DNA of 64,000 bases from Candidatus Woesearchaeota archaeon (GCA_016185945.1 JACPMR010000012.1:1-64000), one strand, 5' to 3'; shown: positions 1 through 9,612, counted from the stretch's first letter. Translations and numbers: made by a program. The notes: a model not told the origin generated them from the letters alone.

Positions 1-445
1 TTTTCTTTAGTTCATTTGGCAAATGCAGCAAGCACGAAGTGCAATCAGCGTTAGGAGCGAAAAATAACATTGGCGGCAAACTGAGTGCAGAGGAAATTTC
101 CCATGCGAAGTGTGGGGAATTTCCTTTGCGAATAGGGTTTTCACCAAGAAAACCCGTGTTTGCCTGCCCTTGTTGTTATTTTTTGCGACGACTGAAATAT
201 CTGCATTTCAAACTAAAGAAAAAAATTGAGTATAACAGCCTATAACCTAAAGTCTTTAGATTTTAAGGTTATAAGGCTTAAATGCCTTGGATTTGATTGC
301 CCATAACCTGTTTTTCTGTATCCATTGCGGAGTTGGTAAATAAGTTGCTACTAGTTATTTTCTATATCGAAAATTACCACTGGACACTGGACATCTCTGC
401 ATGAATTATTTAAACCTTAGATGCTCATGGAGTAATGTGATTAAC

Positions 446-1276
446 ATGGATATTTCAGAATTGATAAGGAAAGAAGGGCTTAGAAGAGGATTAAGCCACA
501 GGACGATAAGGACTTACAGGCAATGTGTCAGAAAATTCTTCAATTGGCGCAGAAAGGAGCCAAATGAAATCAAGAAAGCCGATGTTAAGTCCTATCTTGA
601 CATTATGATTGAGAAAGGTGAGTGCGGCAGCACAATAAATGTAAACTTGAACGCATTGAAGTTTTTTTACGGGAATATCTTAAACAAGCGGCTAATGATA
701 AATATAAGATATTCAAAAACCCCGAAAGCGCTGCCAATAGTTTTGACTAAGGAAGAGATTACAATGCTGCTCAATTCAATAAGCAACCCAAAGCACAAGC
801 TTATGGCAAAGCTGATGTATTCTGCAGGGTTAAGGGTGAGCGAGCTTGTTCATCTCAAGCCGGAACATCTGGAAATAGAAAATGGCTACGGGTGGGTGAG
901 GCACGGCAAGGGCAACAAGGACAGGATGTTTGTCATAGCGGAGAGCATCAAGGAAGAACTGGCGTCATACATCTCAAAAGAATGCGTGTCTTCTGATTCT
1001 TATATATTTAGAGGATTCAATGGCCATATTACCACAGCGTCTGTAAGGTCTGTAATAAAAAATGCAAGGAAGAATTCCAAAATATCCAAGCATGCCCATC
1101 CGCACACTTTGCGGCACAGCTTTTCAACTCACCTTATAGAGAACGGAAGCAGCGTTGCAGAAGTCCAGTCATTGCTCGGGCACAGCAGCGCAGAAACAAC
1201 AATGGTCTATCTTCATATTGCCTCTCCAAAAATGATTGGCACAAGAAGCCCGATTGACAGCCTTCAAATGATGTAG
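446..1276 (+). CDS. xerA: Tyrosine recombinase/integrase (XerA-like)
   Basis: SAM-like N-terminus plus catalytic motifs: AGLRVSELVHL (Arg I), GKGNKDR, HPHTLRHSFSTHL, LGHSSAETTMVYLH. ORF opens at 401; ATG at 446 (MDISELIRKEG) is the likely start. Confidence 0.9.
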   Translation: MDISELIRKEGLRRGLSHRTIRTYRQCVRKFFNWRRKEPNEIKKADVKSYLDIMIEKGECGSTINVNLNALKFFYGNILNKRLMINIRYSKTPKALPIVLTKEEITMLLNSISNPKHKLMAKLMYSAGLRVSELVHLKPEHLEIENGYGWVRHGKGNKDRMFVIAESIKEELASYISKECVSSDSYIFRGFNGHITTASVRSVIKNARKNSKISKHAHPHTLRHSFSTHLIENGSSVAEVQSLLGHSSAETTMVYLHIASPKMIGTRSPIDSLQMM

Positions 1277-1350
1277 CTGAAGAGATTATTAAAAATTAGA
1301 AAAGCTAAGAAAAACATGCTAAGATAATTTGGTATAAAATTTAATATTAT

Positions 1351-2505
1351 CTAATCCAAAAACTCAATGCCAAGGTGCTGCTCAATTTCCTTCTTTTTCT
1401 TCTCGGCAGTTTTTTTGGTAGAGCCGAATATCTGTGATGACTTGACCCCTGTGACAATGAGCATTGTTCTTATTGTCTTTTCCATGTCCTTGTAGATTTG
1501 GGCGCCCCATATCACTCTTGCGTCCTCGTCAAGCTTTTCCGTTATGGTTTCAACAACTTTCCTTGCCTCATCAAGCGTCATGTCCTCGCCGCCAATTACA
1601 TTAATCAAAGCGCCGTTTGCTCCTGAAATGTCAACATCAAGCAATGGGTTGTTAATGGCCTTTTCAACTGCCTCAACAGCGCGATTTTCTGTATCAGATT
1701 CGCCAACACCAATCAATGCGACTCCCCCGCCCTTCATGACAGCCCTTATGTCGGCAAAGTCAAGGTTCACCAATCCTGCTTTTGTGACAAGCTCTGCAAT
1801 TCCCTTCACAGAATTTGTCAGTATCTCATCAGCAACCTTGAAGGCAGTATGCAACGGCAATTCAGGCGCCAACTCCAGCAATTTATCGTTTGGGATTACT
1901 ATTAAAGTGTCAACAACCTGCTCCATCTTTTCAAGCCCGATAACAGCATTTTCATATCTCCTGTGCCCTTCCATTGAGAATGGCATTGTCACAATCCCAA
2001 CAACAAGGCAGCCAAGCTTTTTTGCAACCTCTGCAACTACAGGAGCAGAGCCAGTTCCTGTCCCTCCACCTAAGCCGCAAGTCACAAAAACCATGTCGCA
2101 GTTTTGCAAGGCTTTCTTTATTTCAGGCTCCTGCTCTCGGGCTGCTTCTTCTCCCAACCTCGGCTCAGAGCCAGCGCCTAAGCCTTTAGTAAGCTCTCTT
2201 CCTATGAGGATTTTCTTATGAGCAGTAGTATAAAGCAAGTCCTGCGCATCTGTGTTGATAGCAATTGTCTCTGCTCCGACAATGCCAACTTCAGACATCC
2301 TGTTGATTGTGTTGTTGCCTCCGCCGCCGCAGCCAACCACCTTTATTGTGGCCCTTTGCCTTGCAAGCAGCTGCTCGAGTTCGGCATCAATGTCAGCAAC
2401 GCTTTTATCAGGCTGGATAGGCTTTCTCTCTATAGAAAGAAGTTTGGGATTGTCGTTCATCTCGACTTCCATTGCCTGCTCAATGATGGACTTCACAAAA
2501 CTCAC
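1351..2505 (-). CDS. ftsZ: Cell division protein FtsZ
   Basis: Tubulin/FtsZ motifs VVGCGGGGNNTINRM, GLGGGTGTGSAPVVAEVAK, NDKLL. Confidence 0.97.
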   Translation of the reverse strand: MSFVKSIIEQAMEVEMNDNPKLLSIERKPIQPDKSVADIDAELEQLLARQRATIKVVGCGGGGNNTINRMSEVGIVGAETIAINTDAQDLLYTTAHKKILIGRELTKGLGAGSEPRLGEEAAREQEPEIKKALQNCDMVFVTCGLGGGTGTGSAPVVAEVAKKLGCLVVGIVTMPFSMEGHRRYENAVIGLEKMEQVVDTLIVIPNDKLLELAPELPLHTAFKVADEILTNSVKGIAELVTKAGLVNLDFADIRAVMKGGGVALIGVGESDTENRAVEAVEKAINNPLLDVDISGANGALINVIGGEDMTLDEARKVVETITEKLDEDARVIWGAQIYKDMEKTIRTMLIVTGVKSSQIFGSTKKTAEKKKKEIEQHLGIEFLD

Positions 2506-2564
2506 CCTTTTATTGCTTTTTATTATTCTGGAATGGTTATAACTAATATTTAAATTTATTTGTT

Positions 2565-3224
2565 TTAATCTTCAAGAATAGTAAATTCCACCTTTTTGAT
2601 AGATGGGATAGTCCTTTCTGCCGCTTTCCCAAATTCATCCTGGGCTTCTTTCGGCAGCTTTTCCTTGAGCCTTATTTCAGCAATGCCGTCTTTTATCTCA
2701 ATGCCCGCTTCTCTTATGTGAAAATGCAGCTTCAGCAATGCGCTTACCTTTTCCTTGTCGTCCTCTACAATCCTGTTTATCTTTATATTGTATACCAAAT
2801 CCTTCCCTGAAAGGGGATGGTTGAAGTCAACAAGAACTCTGCCGCCGCTTACTGTCTTTACAATGCCGAACACACCATCGATGTTGAGCTGCAATCCCGG
2901 CACTGGCTGTATGTTTTGCTTGCTGAACTTGTTCAATGGAATCATCTGGATGAGCTTTGCATCCTTTTTGCCGAAGGCGTCTTGCGAGCTTATGCCAAAA
3001 GTATACTCCTTGCCTGTCTCCTTGCCAACCATGTGCTCATCAAGCGCCTTGAGCAGATTGGCTTCTCCAACGCAAATGACAACAGGGCTGTAATCTGCCT
3101 CCTTGTCATAGAGATCGTTTGTCTTTGCAATATTTTCGCTTGTGGTGTCAAATACTGCATTGTCATCCTTTGTGCTGCCGGTATATTCTATCTCCACAAA
3201 ATCGTGCTTTTTTACAACTGCCAT
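2565..3224 (-). CDS. FKBP-type peptidyl-prolyl cis-trans isomerase (SlyD-like)
   Basis: KHDFVEIEYTGSTKDDNAVFDTT..., GRVLVDFNHPLSGKDLVYNIKI; likely start MAVVKKHD at 3224 inside the longer ORF (to 3311). Confidence 0.88.
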   Translation of the reverse strand: MAVVKKHDFVEIEYTGSTKDDNAVFDTTSENIAKTNDLYDKEADYSPVVICVGEANLLKALDEHMVGKETGKEYTFGISSQDAFGKKDAKLIQMIPLNKFSKQNIQPVPGLQLNIDGVFGIVKTVSGGRVLVDFNHPLSGKDLVYNIKINRIVEDDKEKVSALLKLHFHIREAGIEIKDGIAEIRLKEKLPKEAQDEFGKAAERTIPSIKKVEFTILED

Positions 3225-3331
3225 AAGAAATGGATTTTGAACAACAAAATCGTTTATAAAGTTTTCTGAATCATACGTCTCATTAAAATAATCGATAGAT
3301 TTAAATACCAATTGATATTTTTATATATCAA

Positions 3332-3850
3332 ATGATAGAAAAATCTACCATCGAGAAGATTTTGGAAATATTTTTTGAGAATCCTTCAAGAGAATTTCAT
3401 CTTAGGGGGTTATCCAGATTACTAAAATTTTCGATGCCAACAATAATCTCGACTACAGATATTCTAGCTAAAGAAAAATTAATAATAAAAATTAGAAGTA
3501 AGGTATTGACTAAAGTTAAGGCAAACAGGGAAAACATTAATTTTATTAGATTAAAGCGCTTGCATAATCTTGAAAAGATTTATGCTTCTGGAATTGTGGA
3601 TTATCTCTCAAATGCTTATAATTACCCCAAACTTATAATCCTCTTTGGAAGCTTCTCTCGCGGAGATGATATAGAAACATCTGATATAGATATAGCGATA
3701 ATAACAAACAAAAGGCTTAGCTTGGACTTTAAAAAATATGCTGAAATTTTGAAAAAGAACATAAATATACATGAAATTGATTTAAGTAAAATAAGCGATG
3801 AATTTAAGGCAAACCTTAAAAATGGAATCGTTTTGGAGGGCTCATGGTAA
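3332..3850 (+). CDS. Winged-helix plus minimal nucleotidyltransferase (MNT) protein
   Basis: N-terminal wHTH and nucleotidyltransferase motif GSFSRGDDIETSDIDIAI. Confidence 0.85.
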   Translation: MIEKSTIEKILEIFFENPSREFHLRGLSRLLKFSMPTIISTTDILAKEKLIIKIRSKVLTKVKANRENINFIRLKRLHNLEKIYASGIVDYLSNAYNYPKLIILFGSFSRGDDIETSDIDIAIITNKRLSLDFKKYAEILKKNINIHEIDLSKISDEFKANLKNGIVLEGSW

Positions 3851-4257
3851 AAGAATTTGAATTCTTTTTACATAAAGGAGAAGTCAAAAAACAGCAGCCT
3901 GATAAAAATCTGTCAAAAGCCACTTTTAAGGACAGCTTGGAGCGACTTGAGTTGGCTAAATATTTGTTGCAAAAAAGCAAACCAAAGTATATTCTTGAAA
4001 ACGCATACGAGGCTATGCGAGAAGCAGCTGATTCACTACTTTATTCGGAAGGTTTTAAATCATTCTCCCACGAGGCATCCATTGTGTACCTCCTCAAAAA
4101 AGGATTCAATGAACAAGATGTCATGGAATTTGACAGATTTAGAAAGATACGCAATGGCATTAAGTACTATGGCAGAGATTGTGACGAGTCAGATGCCAAA
4201 TTAGCAATTCAGTTGGCGGAGAAAATCATAGATAAGGTAAAAAGGATATTAAAATAA
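3844..4257 (+). CDS. HEPN domain protein, partner of upstream MNT gene
   Basis: Overlaps the MNT gene by 7 nt; HEPN-like helical protein with FRKIRNGIKYYG. Confidence 0.8.
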   Translation: MVKEFEFFLHKGEVKKQQPDKNLSKATFKDSLERLELAKYLLQKSKPKYILENAYEAMREAADSLLYSEGFKSFSHEASIVYLLKKGFNEQDVMEFDRFRKIRNGIKYYGRDCDESDAKLAIQLAEKIIDKVKRILK

Positions 4258-4280
4258 ATTGGCATTACACAAATAAAATT

Positions 4281-4816
4281 TTATCTTTTCTTCTCCACAA
4301 ACTCCACAATCTTATCCACAACCTGATTTGGGGCTATATTTGTCGTATCAATAAAAAAGTTATACAATTTTTTGTCAAGATAATCCGTGCCATAATACTT
4401 CATGTATCTTTTCTGCTCGCTCTCCTCCCTTTTTTTGATGTTCTTTATTGTTTCATCCAAATCATTGCTTTTTTCGTGCTCCCTGTTGTCTTTCAGGATT
4501 CTTTTTGCCCTTTCTTCATCATCTGCTTCCAGGAAAACTTTGATATCTGCATGGGGAAGAAAGCTGTCAATCTGCCGTCAACAACAAAGTTGTCTTTTTC
4601 TTGTCCAAGCTCTTTTAATTTATCATCAAGCTCCAAGTCAATTGACTTGTCTTGTTCTGCAAGCTGATTTAGCTCAAGGAGGGTTATGCCCTTTTCTTTG
4701 GCCATCGCCCTCATCAAATCGCCGATAGAATAATGCTTAAGATTGAGTTTGTGAGCAAGCAGTTTTGCCACAGTGCTTTTTCCAGTGCCTGCCTTTCCAG
4801 AAATTGTTATTCTCAT
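4281..4816 (-). pseudogene. cmk: Cytidylate/adenylate kinase-like (CMP kinase), frameshifted
   Basis: MRITISGKAGTGKSTVAKLLAHKLNLKHYSIGDLMRAMA...VVDGRLTAF, then continues only in another frame as PHADIKVFLEADDEERAKRILKDNREHEKSNDLDETIKNIKKREESEQKRYMKYYGTDYLDKKLYNFFIDTTNIAPNQVVDKIVEFVEKKR*. Confidence 0.8.
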
Positions 4817-4953
4817 ACAGTGCTGATATAGGAATTGGTATTTATATTTTGTTTTTTTTTGCTTTTTTCATTTGCGATTTTTACATAATTTATAAATTTT
4901 GATTTCTTACATTTCAAAAAAGTTTTTAAACCACAATTCTTTCTGCTTTTGCT

Positions 4954-5817
4954 ATGAAGCAGACATTGCTGGATAAAGTAAGCATCTTTTTGCTAAGGAA
5001 AGGATTTACCCTAAAAAATCTAACAAGGGCTTGCTTTGATATTTTAGCAAGAAAAAACAGCCAGATTCTTTTAATCAAAGTTCTTGAGGACGCAAACTCC
5101 ATAAGCAGGCAGTACACAGAGGAGATGAATGCTGTCGCTTCTTACATGAATGCTTCTCCATTGATAATTGCAGAAAAAGCAGGTGACAAGCTGGAGAATA
5201 ATATTGTGTATTCAAGATTTGACATGTACACTTTGAACTTGAGCACATTCGTGCAGTGCATTGACAACAAGTTTCCTTTCATAAAAAGGGGAAAAGCAGG
5301 ACTGACAGCGTCTATTGTCGGGAAAAAACTGAAGGAGAAAAGGGAGGAGCTGGGTTACTCACTAAACGCATTGTCCAAGAAGCTTGGAGTGACAAGCAGG
5401 ATGGTTACAAAGTATGAAAATGAAAATTCTGAAGTCACAATCAACAAGGCAATGAAGATATACGATGTGCTTGGGCATCAGGTTTTCAGCCAGATTGAGG
5501 TATTCACGCAGAGGGAGCAGGGAGAGAGCAAGTTCGAGACAGCAGTTTCAAAAAAATATATGGAACTTGGCTTTGATGCAACCGAGACAAAGAAAACTCC
5601 CTTTGACATAATAGCAAAGAAGGACAAGGAGATAATCCTGACTGAGGTTAGCGACAAGGTAAATCCTCAATTGCAGTCATTGTCCAAATTGATTGAAGCA
5701 GACAATCTTGTTATTTTCAAAAAGAAAAAGCCAAAAGACATACCTGCAATGACAAAAAAAGAATTCATGGACTTTGAGAAGGCAAATGAACTGGTTAAGT
5801 TTCTGAAGGAGTTTTGA
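4954..5817 (+). CDS. Archaeal HTH-type transcriptional regulator with restriction-endonuclease-like flanking domains
   Basis: Central HTH GKKLKEKREELGYSLNALSKKLGVTSRMVTKYENENSEVTINKAMKI. Confidence 0.75.
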   Translation: MKQTLLDKVSIFLLRKGFTLKNLTRACFDILARKNSQILLIKVLEDANSISRQYTEEMNAVASYMNASPLIIAEKAGDKLENNIVYSRFDMYTLNLSTFVQCIDNKFPFIKRGKAGLTASIVGKKLKEKREELGYSLNALSKKLGVTSRMVTKYENENSEVTINKAMKIYDVLGHQVFSQIEVFTQREQGESKFETAVSKKYMELGFDATETKKTPFDIIAKKDKEIILTEVSDKVNPQLQSLSKLIEADNLVIFKKKKPKDIPAMTKKEFMDFEKANELVKFLKEF

Positions 5818-5869
5818 AAAACAATTAATTTTAATTCTAAAATTTTCAATAATCGGCTTTTGCTTTTCT

Positions 5870-5945
5870 AAAAAACAATGAGTAAATCTTTTTATTTCAA
5901 TCACTAAGGCTTCCTAAAAACAATGATTAGATATTTTTAAATCAA
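5870..5945. repeat. Two degenerate tandem copies of a ~48-nt AT-rich repeat
   Basis: CTTTTCTAAAAAACAATGAGTAAATCTTTTTATTTCAATCACTAA followed by GGCTTCCTAAAAACAATGATTAGATATTTTTAAATCAAAAAACT. Confidence 0.5.
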
Positions 5946-6185
5946 AAAACTGGCTTCCCTGTCGATGTCATTGTGAGGAGGGAACCACAGCCTCTTCTGT
6001 TGCACTATTCAGTTTACATTCAAGTGCTACTGCACTGCGGGGCACCCATTTTACTTTATTGTGCTAATGGGTCGCCATCGTGATTGATTTTATATGTTAT
6101 TGAAATTTGTTACTTGATAAATATTGAATAAAACTATTTTTTACCGAAAGCTTTAAATATAACTGATTTATTCATTTTATATAAA

Positions 6186-6257
6186 ATGGCACATAGCAAT
6201 AAAATGGGATTAAGCATTATTTCTCTGATTTTGCTAGTGCTGATTATCGTGGCTTAA
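6186..6257 (+). CDS. Micro-ORF, 23-aa single-TM peptide
   Basis: MAHSNKMGLSIISLILLVLIIVA*; TATA-like TTTATATAAA immediately upstream of ATG (possible leaderless start). Confidence 0.45.
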   Translation: MAHSNKMGLSIISLILLVLIIVA

Positions 6258-6310
6258 AAGCCACCTTTACTTGTTTAAAAATTCTACAAGGTTAAAGGTG
6301 ATAACAATTA

Positions 6311-6400
6311 TGGTTCATGCTAAAATCATGCAAAAAAATCAAATGAAATCAATTTCAACCATCAACATACTGATTTTGCTAGTGATTATTATTTTGTGAA
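6311..6400 (+). CDS. Micro-ORF, 29-aa single-TM peptide
   Basis: MVHAKIMQKNQMKSISTINILILLVIIIL*; preceded by SD-like AAAGGTGATAA. Confidence 0.45.
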
Positions 6401-6487
6401 GGCTGCTTTAATTCTGGCCTTTGCATTGAAAGAAATGAGGTAATGCTACAAAATGAAAAACAAACAACAAATGGAGGATGATGGGGA

Positions 6488-6790
6488 ATGAGCGGTTCTG
6501 ATACAACTATAGGCAAAGTTATTCAGGCATTAACTTCACAAGGACATGGAATTACTACATTAAAATTGCCAGCAGGACTAAATGGTTTTACTGCAAATGG
6601 CGCTCCGGAAAGTATTGTGCCTCTTTTATCAGTTGTTTATAATGGACAACCTCAAAGCAAATTTATTCCAGCAGCCACAAAACCAAATGGACTAGAATCA
6701 CAACACGTAATATTTGCTTTGATGGACACATACAACCATCTAAATCCTGATTTGAGTGACCCTTTGATGGTTGCTTACAATTATCAATAA
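6488..6790 (+). CDS. Hypothetical protein (100 aa)
   Basis: Complete ORF preceded by GGAGG. Confidence 0.6.
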   Translation: MSGSDTTIGKVIQALTSQGHGITTLKLPAGLNGFTANGAPESIVPLLSVVYNGQPQSKFIPAATKPNGLESQHVIFALMDTYNHLNPDLSDPLMVAYNYQ

Positions 6791-6812
6791 AAATTGGAGG
6801 TGATAAGATAGG

Positions 6813-6869
6813 ATGAAATTCGACACAATGAACTTCGAAGACACAATGGAAGAATTCAGGGAGAAGTAG
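6813..6869 (+). CDS. Micro-ORF (MKFDTMNFEDTMEEFREK)
   Basis: 18 codons; strong SD GGAGGTGAT 8 nt upstream of ATG; stop 2 nt before the next gene. Confidence 0.5.
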   Translation: MKFDTMNFEDTMEEFREK

Positions 6870-6871
6870 AG

Positions 6872-8680
6872 ATGAGCTTGCTTGAAGAAACTCTTCAAAT
6901 CCCTAGGGGGTTTGATGTACCTAGGGTATACAACAGTAGTACAAGGAATGGAAAAACCGGTAATACGCTATTACTAGATAACTTTCTTGGTTGGGGGGCT
7001 AATTTGTTTTTTCTTACAAATGGTGGAGGTGCCGTTCATGTACATGAGCATGTGCGCCCATTCACAAGCCTTGCTGATTTAGTTACAGGCTATCCTATCG
7101 GATATGTTGTTAATGAAACTACAGCAGCGTATGCTGCACTAGGCTACTCGCTTGCATCTGGTAGAATAGGCATTTGTAGTTTTACTACTGGAGGTGCTGC
7201 GGATTTAGTTGGACCTGCAATTATAGACGCAAAAATGCATAATATCCCCGTAATTTTTTTAGGTGCACTTAGTGCCTCGACAGCAGGAAATAATGCACCT
7301 CTGCAAGATACAACAATAAATGGTTTTAATACAGTTGAAGCAATGAAGGCAAGACTTGGTGATGGTTGTCAAGTAATCGATAAAGCAAGCGCTATAGAAA
7401 GTGTATTATACCATGCAAGAGAAAGACTTGCAGATTCAAAGCCCGTAGTCGTTCTATATCACTCTGACATTTTATCTCAAAGGGTTCCGTGGTTTCAGGT
7501 TCCTTGGGAAGATAAACCTCAACAAGTTGATGAACTGACTTTAGAAAATTTAATATCCAATTTTCCCCACCAAACCAATGGAAGACGAGTAGTAATATTT
7601 GTGGGTGAAGAAGCTGCAAGATACAAAGGTATCCAAGAACTGACTACAACTCTTGCCCGAATGTTAAAAGCTCCAACAATTTATACACCTACCGGGGTTT
7701 CAGCTGTCTCACAAGAAAATGAGTTCTCAGCAGGACATGTAATGTTAGGGCATAATGATTATTCTTTCAAATTATGGAGAAGCCTGAAGCCTGAAGAAAC
7801 AGTAATAGTTGTAGGACCTGAACCACATGAATATTCAACAAATCAAGAAAAATTAGGAGCAAATGCTGTTGTTATTACTAATTATAAAGATCCGTACGGT
7901 TCAGTTAATGGCAGCTTTCGACATAGAGTAGCAGGCAACTACACTCATATTAGAGGACCTATTGATGTTGTGTTGAGAAATATGATTCAAAGGTTAAGTG
8001 GTATGCACTTAGTAAGGCCAAATGTTGAAATTCCCAGAGATTTGAATGAGTCGCAGTATCAAGCACCTCCCGAAGAATTTACAAATATGCAAGTGTTCTA
8101 TAGAAGCCTTGCTCGACATATACCGAAGCCCGCGATTTATATTGGTGATGTATGCAGAGGTTATAAAGACCCTCAAAATAGTTTGCAACGCCCAGTTGAA
8201 GGATTAAAATTTTTGTATGTACACCAAGGTTCATTGATGGGACAAGGAGCAGGACAGGCACTTGGAGTAAAGTTGGCACTTCCCAACCATTATGTATGTT
8301 TAGTCACAGGTGATGGTTGCTTTGAATATTCTGGAGCAGCATTAGGTCGTATGGCAAATCAAAATTTACTTTTCATTGTTTTACATGATGGTACTCACGG
8401 ACTTGTTAGTTGGGGCTTAAGTAAGATTAAACCTTATTTGCCCAACTCTAGAAAATTAACAGATGTGCCATCAAATGATTATGTTATGATGGCCAAAGCC
8501 CAAGGTTGGGAAGCTTACGATTTACGTCCCGATCTTAGCAATATGGGAGAACTAATGAGAAGATTTGCCTCATTAAAAGGAAGATCTATGCTAATGCGTG
8601 TGCCAGTATTTCCTGATGATGATTTAGGCCAGAATCCGAGGTTATATGGATTAGGAAGACAAGGTCAAGCTAATCTATGA
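6872..8680 (+). CDS. Thiamine-pyrophosphate-dependent enzyme (acetolactate synthase/decarboxylase-like)
   Basis: Cofactor-binding Glu region NETTAAYAALGYSLASGRIGICSFTTGGAA; GDGCFEYSGAALGRMANQNLLFIVLHDGTHG (GDG...N-type motif). Confidence 0.85.
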   Translation: MSLLEETLQIPRGFDVPRVYNSSTRNGKTGNTLLLDNFLGWGANLFFLTNGGGAVHVHEHVRPFTSLADLVTGYPIGYVVNETTAAYAALGYSLASGRIGICSFTTGGAADLVGPAIIDAKMHNIPVIFLGALSASTAGNNAPLQDTTINGFNTVEAMKARLGDGCQVIDKASAIESVLYHARERLADSKPVVVLYHSDILSQRVPWFQVPWEDKPQQVDELTLENLISNFPHQTNGRRVVIFVGEEAARYKGIQELTTTLARMLKAPTIYTPTGVSAVSQENEFSAGHVMLGHNDYSFKLWRSLKPEETVIVVGPEPHEYSTNQEKLGANAVVITNYKDPYGSVNGSFRHRVAGNYTHIRGPIDVVLRNMIQRLSGMHLVRPNVEIPRDLNESQYQAPPEEFTNMQVFYRSLARHIPKPAIYIGDVCRGYKDPQNSLQRPVEGLKFLYVHQGSLMGQGAGQALGVKLALPNHYVCLVTGDGCFEYSGAALGRMANQNLLFIVLHDGTHGLVSWGLSKIKPYLPNSRKLTDVPSNDYVMMAKAQGWEAYDLRPDLSNMGELMRRFASLKGRSMLMRVPVFPDDDLGQNPRLYGLGRQGQANL

Positions 8681-8772
8681 ATTTTAAACACTAAAATTTT
8701 CCGAAATCTTTATATACATTCATTTTCTTTTCTGCTTTAGTGGTGTTGGTTTTACAATTATAAAAAAAGAGG

Positions 8773-9423
8773 TTGATTGCAATGGAAGAGGAATTTGCTT
8801 ATAAGGATATTTCTGAATTGAAAAAAGAATTTGAAGGAATGAAAGGAAGAAAGGAAATTTCTACGACAGAGCTTCATGATGCCGTGCAGAAGCTTGCGCA
8901 GACAATGACTGACATGCTCGAGGTTTTCGGCGCAGCGGCAGAGCAGATGCAGCTTGAGGAAAAAGAGCACGAGGCAAGCGCCAGAAAGCATGAAATGATG
9001 CTTTCAAAACTGGACAGGATAATTGACCAGAACAAAACCATTGCAGAGGGGATGGTCGAGATTGTTGAGATGGTAAAGGAAAAATTAGTTCCGGCAAAGG
9101 AAGAGACAATGTTCAAGCCAAGAGAAGAGCCGTTTTTTAAGCCAAGGCTTGAGCCACAACTGTTCAAGCCGCAGCCGGAATGGCAGCCAAGGTCTGAGCC
9201 GGCGCAGAGAACGCAGCCGATAATGCCGCCTTATCAGATGCCAACGCCGCAAATGCAACAGCCTATGATGCCGCCTCCTTTGACAACTCCGCCATCAGCT
9301 CCTGATTTTGGAATGCCCCCAATGGAGCCGACTCCTTCGCCAGATTTGGATTTTGAGGGGCTGGACTTAGGCTTGGAGGAAGAGCCGAAGAAGAAGGGAT
9401 TGTTCGGAATGTTTAAGAAATAA
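8773..9423 (+). CDS. Coiled-coil protein with Pro/Met-rich linker and C-terminal short motif
   Basis: Heptad-like N-terminal half, PPYQMPTPQMQQPMMPPP linker, KKGLFGMFKK tail. Confidence 0.65.
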   Translation: MIAMEEEFAYKDISELKKEFEGMKGRKEISTTELHDAVQKLAQTMTDMLEVFGAAAEQMQLEEKEHEASARKHEMMLSKLDRIIDQNKTIAEGMVEIVEMVKEKLVPAKEETMFKPREEPFFKPRLEPQLFKPQPEWQPRSEPAQRTQPIMPPYQMPTPQMQQPMMPPPLTTPPSAPDFGMPPMEPTPSPDLDFEGLDLGLEEEPKKKGLFGMFKK

Positions 9424-9519
9424 GTTTTATCCGTTGATTGAGAGAATAATATTTAATTGGAATGCCTCAATGGAAAAGGCAAGAAGCACAAGAACATTAA
9501 ATTCGTCGAATTATTAAAA

Positions 9520-9597
9520 ATTTCAATCCGCCTTCGGCAAAAGATAGTGCTCGCTCCTCACTCCCTGCCAATCGTTCGGAGCTCGCCTATACATTCA
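9520..9597 (+). repeat. Intergenic repeat family A, copy 1
   Basis: TTTCAATCCGCCTTCGG ... GCTCGCCTATACATT. Confidence 0.75.
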
Positions 9598-9612
9598 ATA
9601 AATCAATAAAAA

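Noticed and set aside
39-245. 68-aa ORF at window start
   Set aside because: No start signal, no recognisable motif, ends in low-complexity sequence; likely spurious.
240-273. Inverted repeat TATAACCT...AGGTTATA upstream of the XerA-like gene as a dif site
   Set aside because: Spacing between arms is about 17 nt, not the ~6 nt expected for a Xer dif site, and the sequence does not resemble archaeal dif.
1544-2221. 225-aa plus-strand ORF opposite ftsZ
   Set aside because: Antisense shadow ORF of a well-supported gene; Ser/Pro/Ala-rich composition typical of reverse-frame translation.
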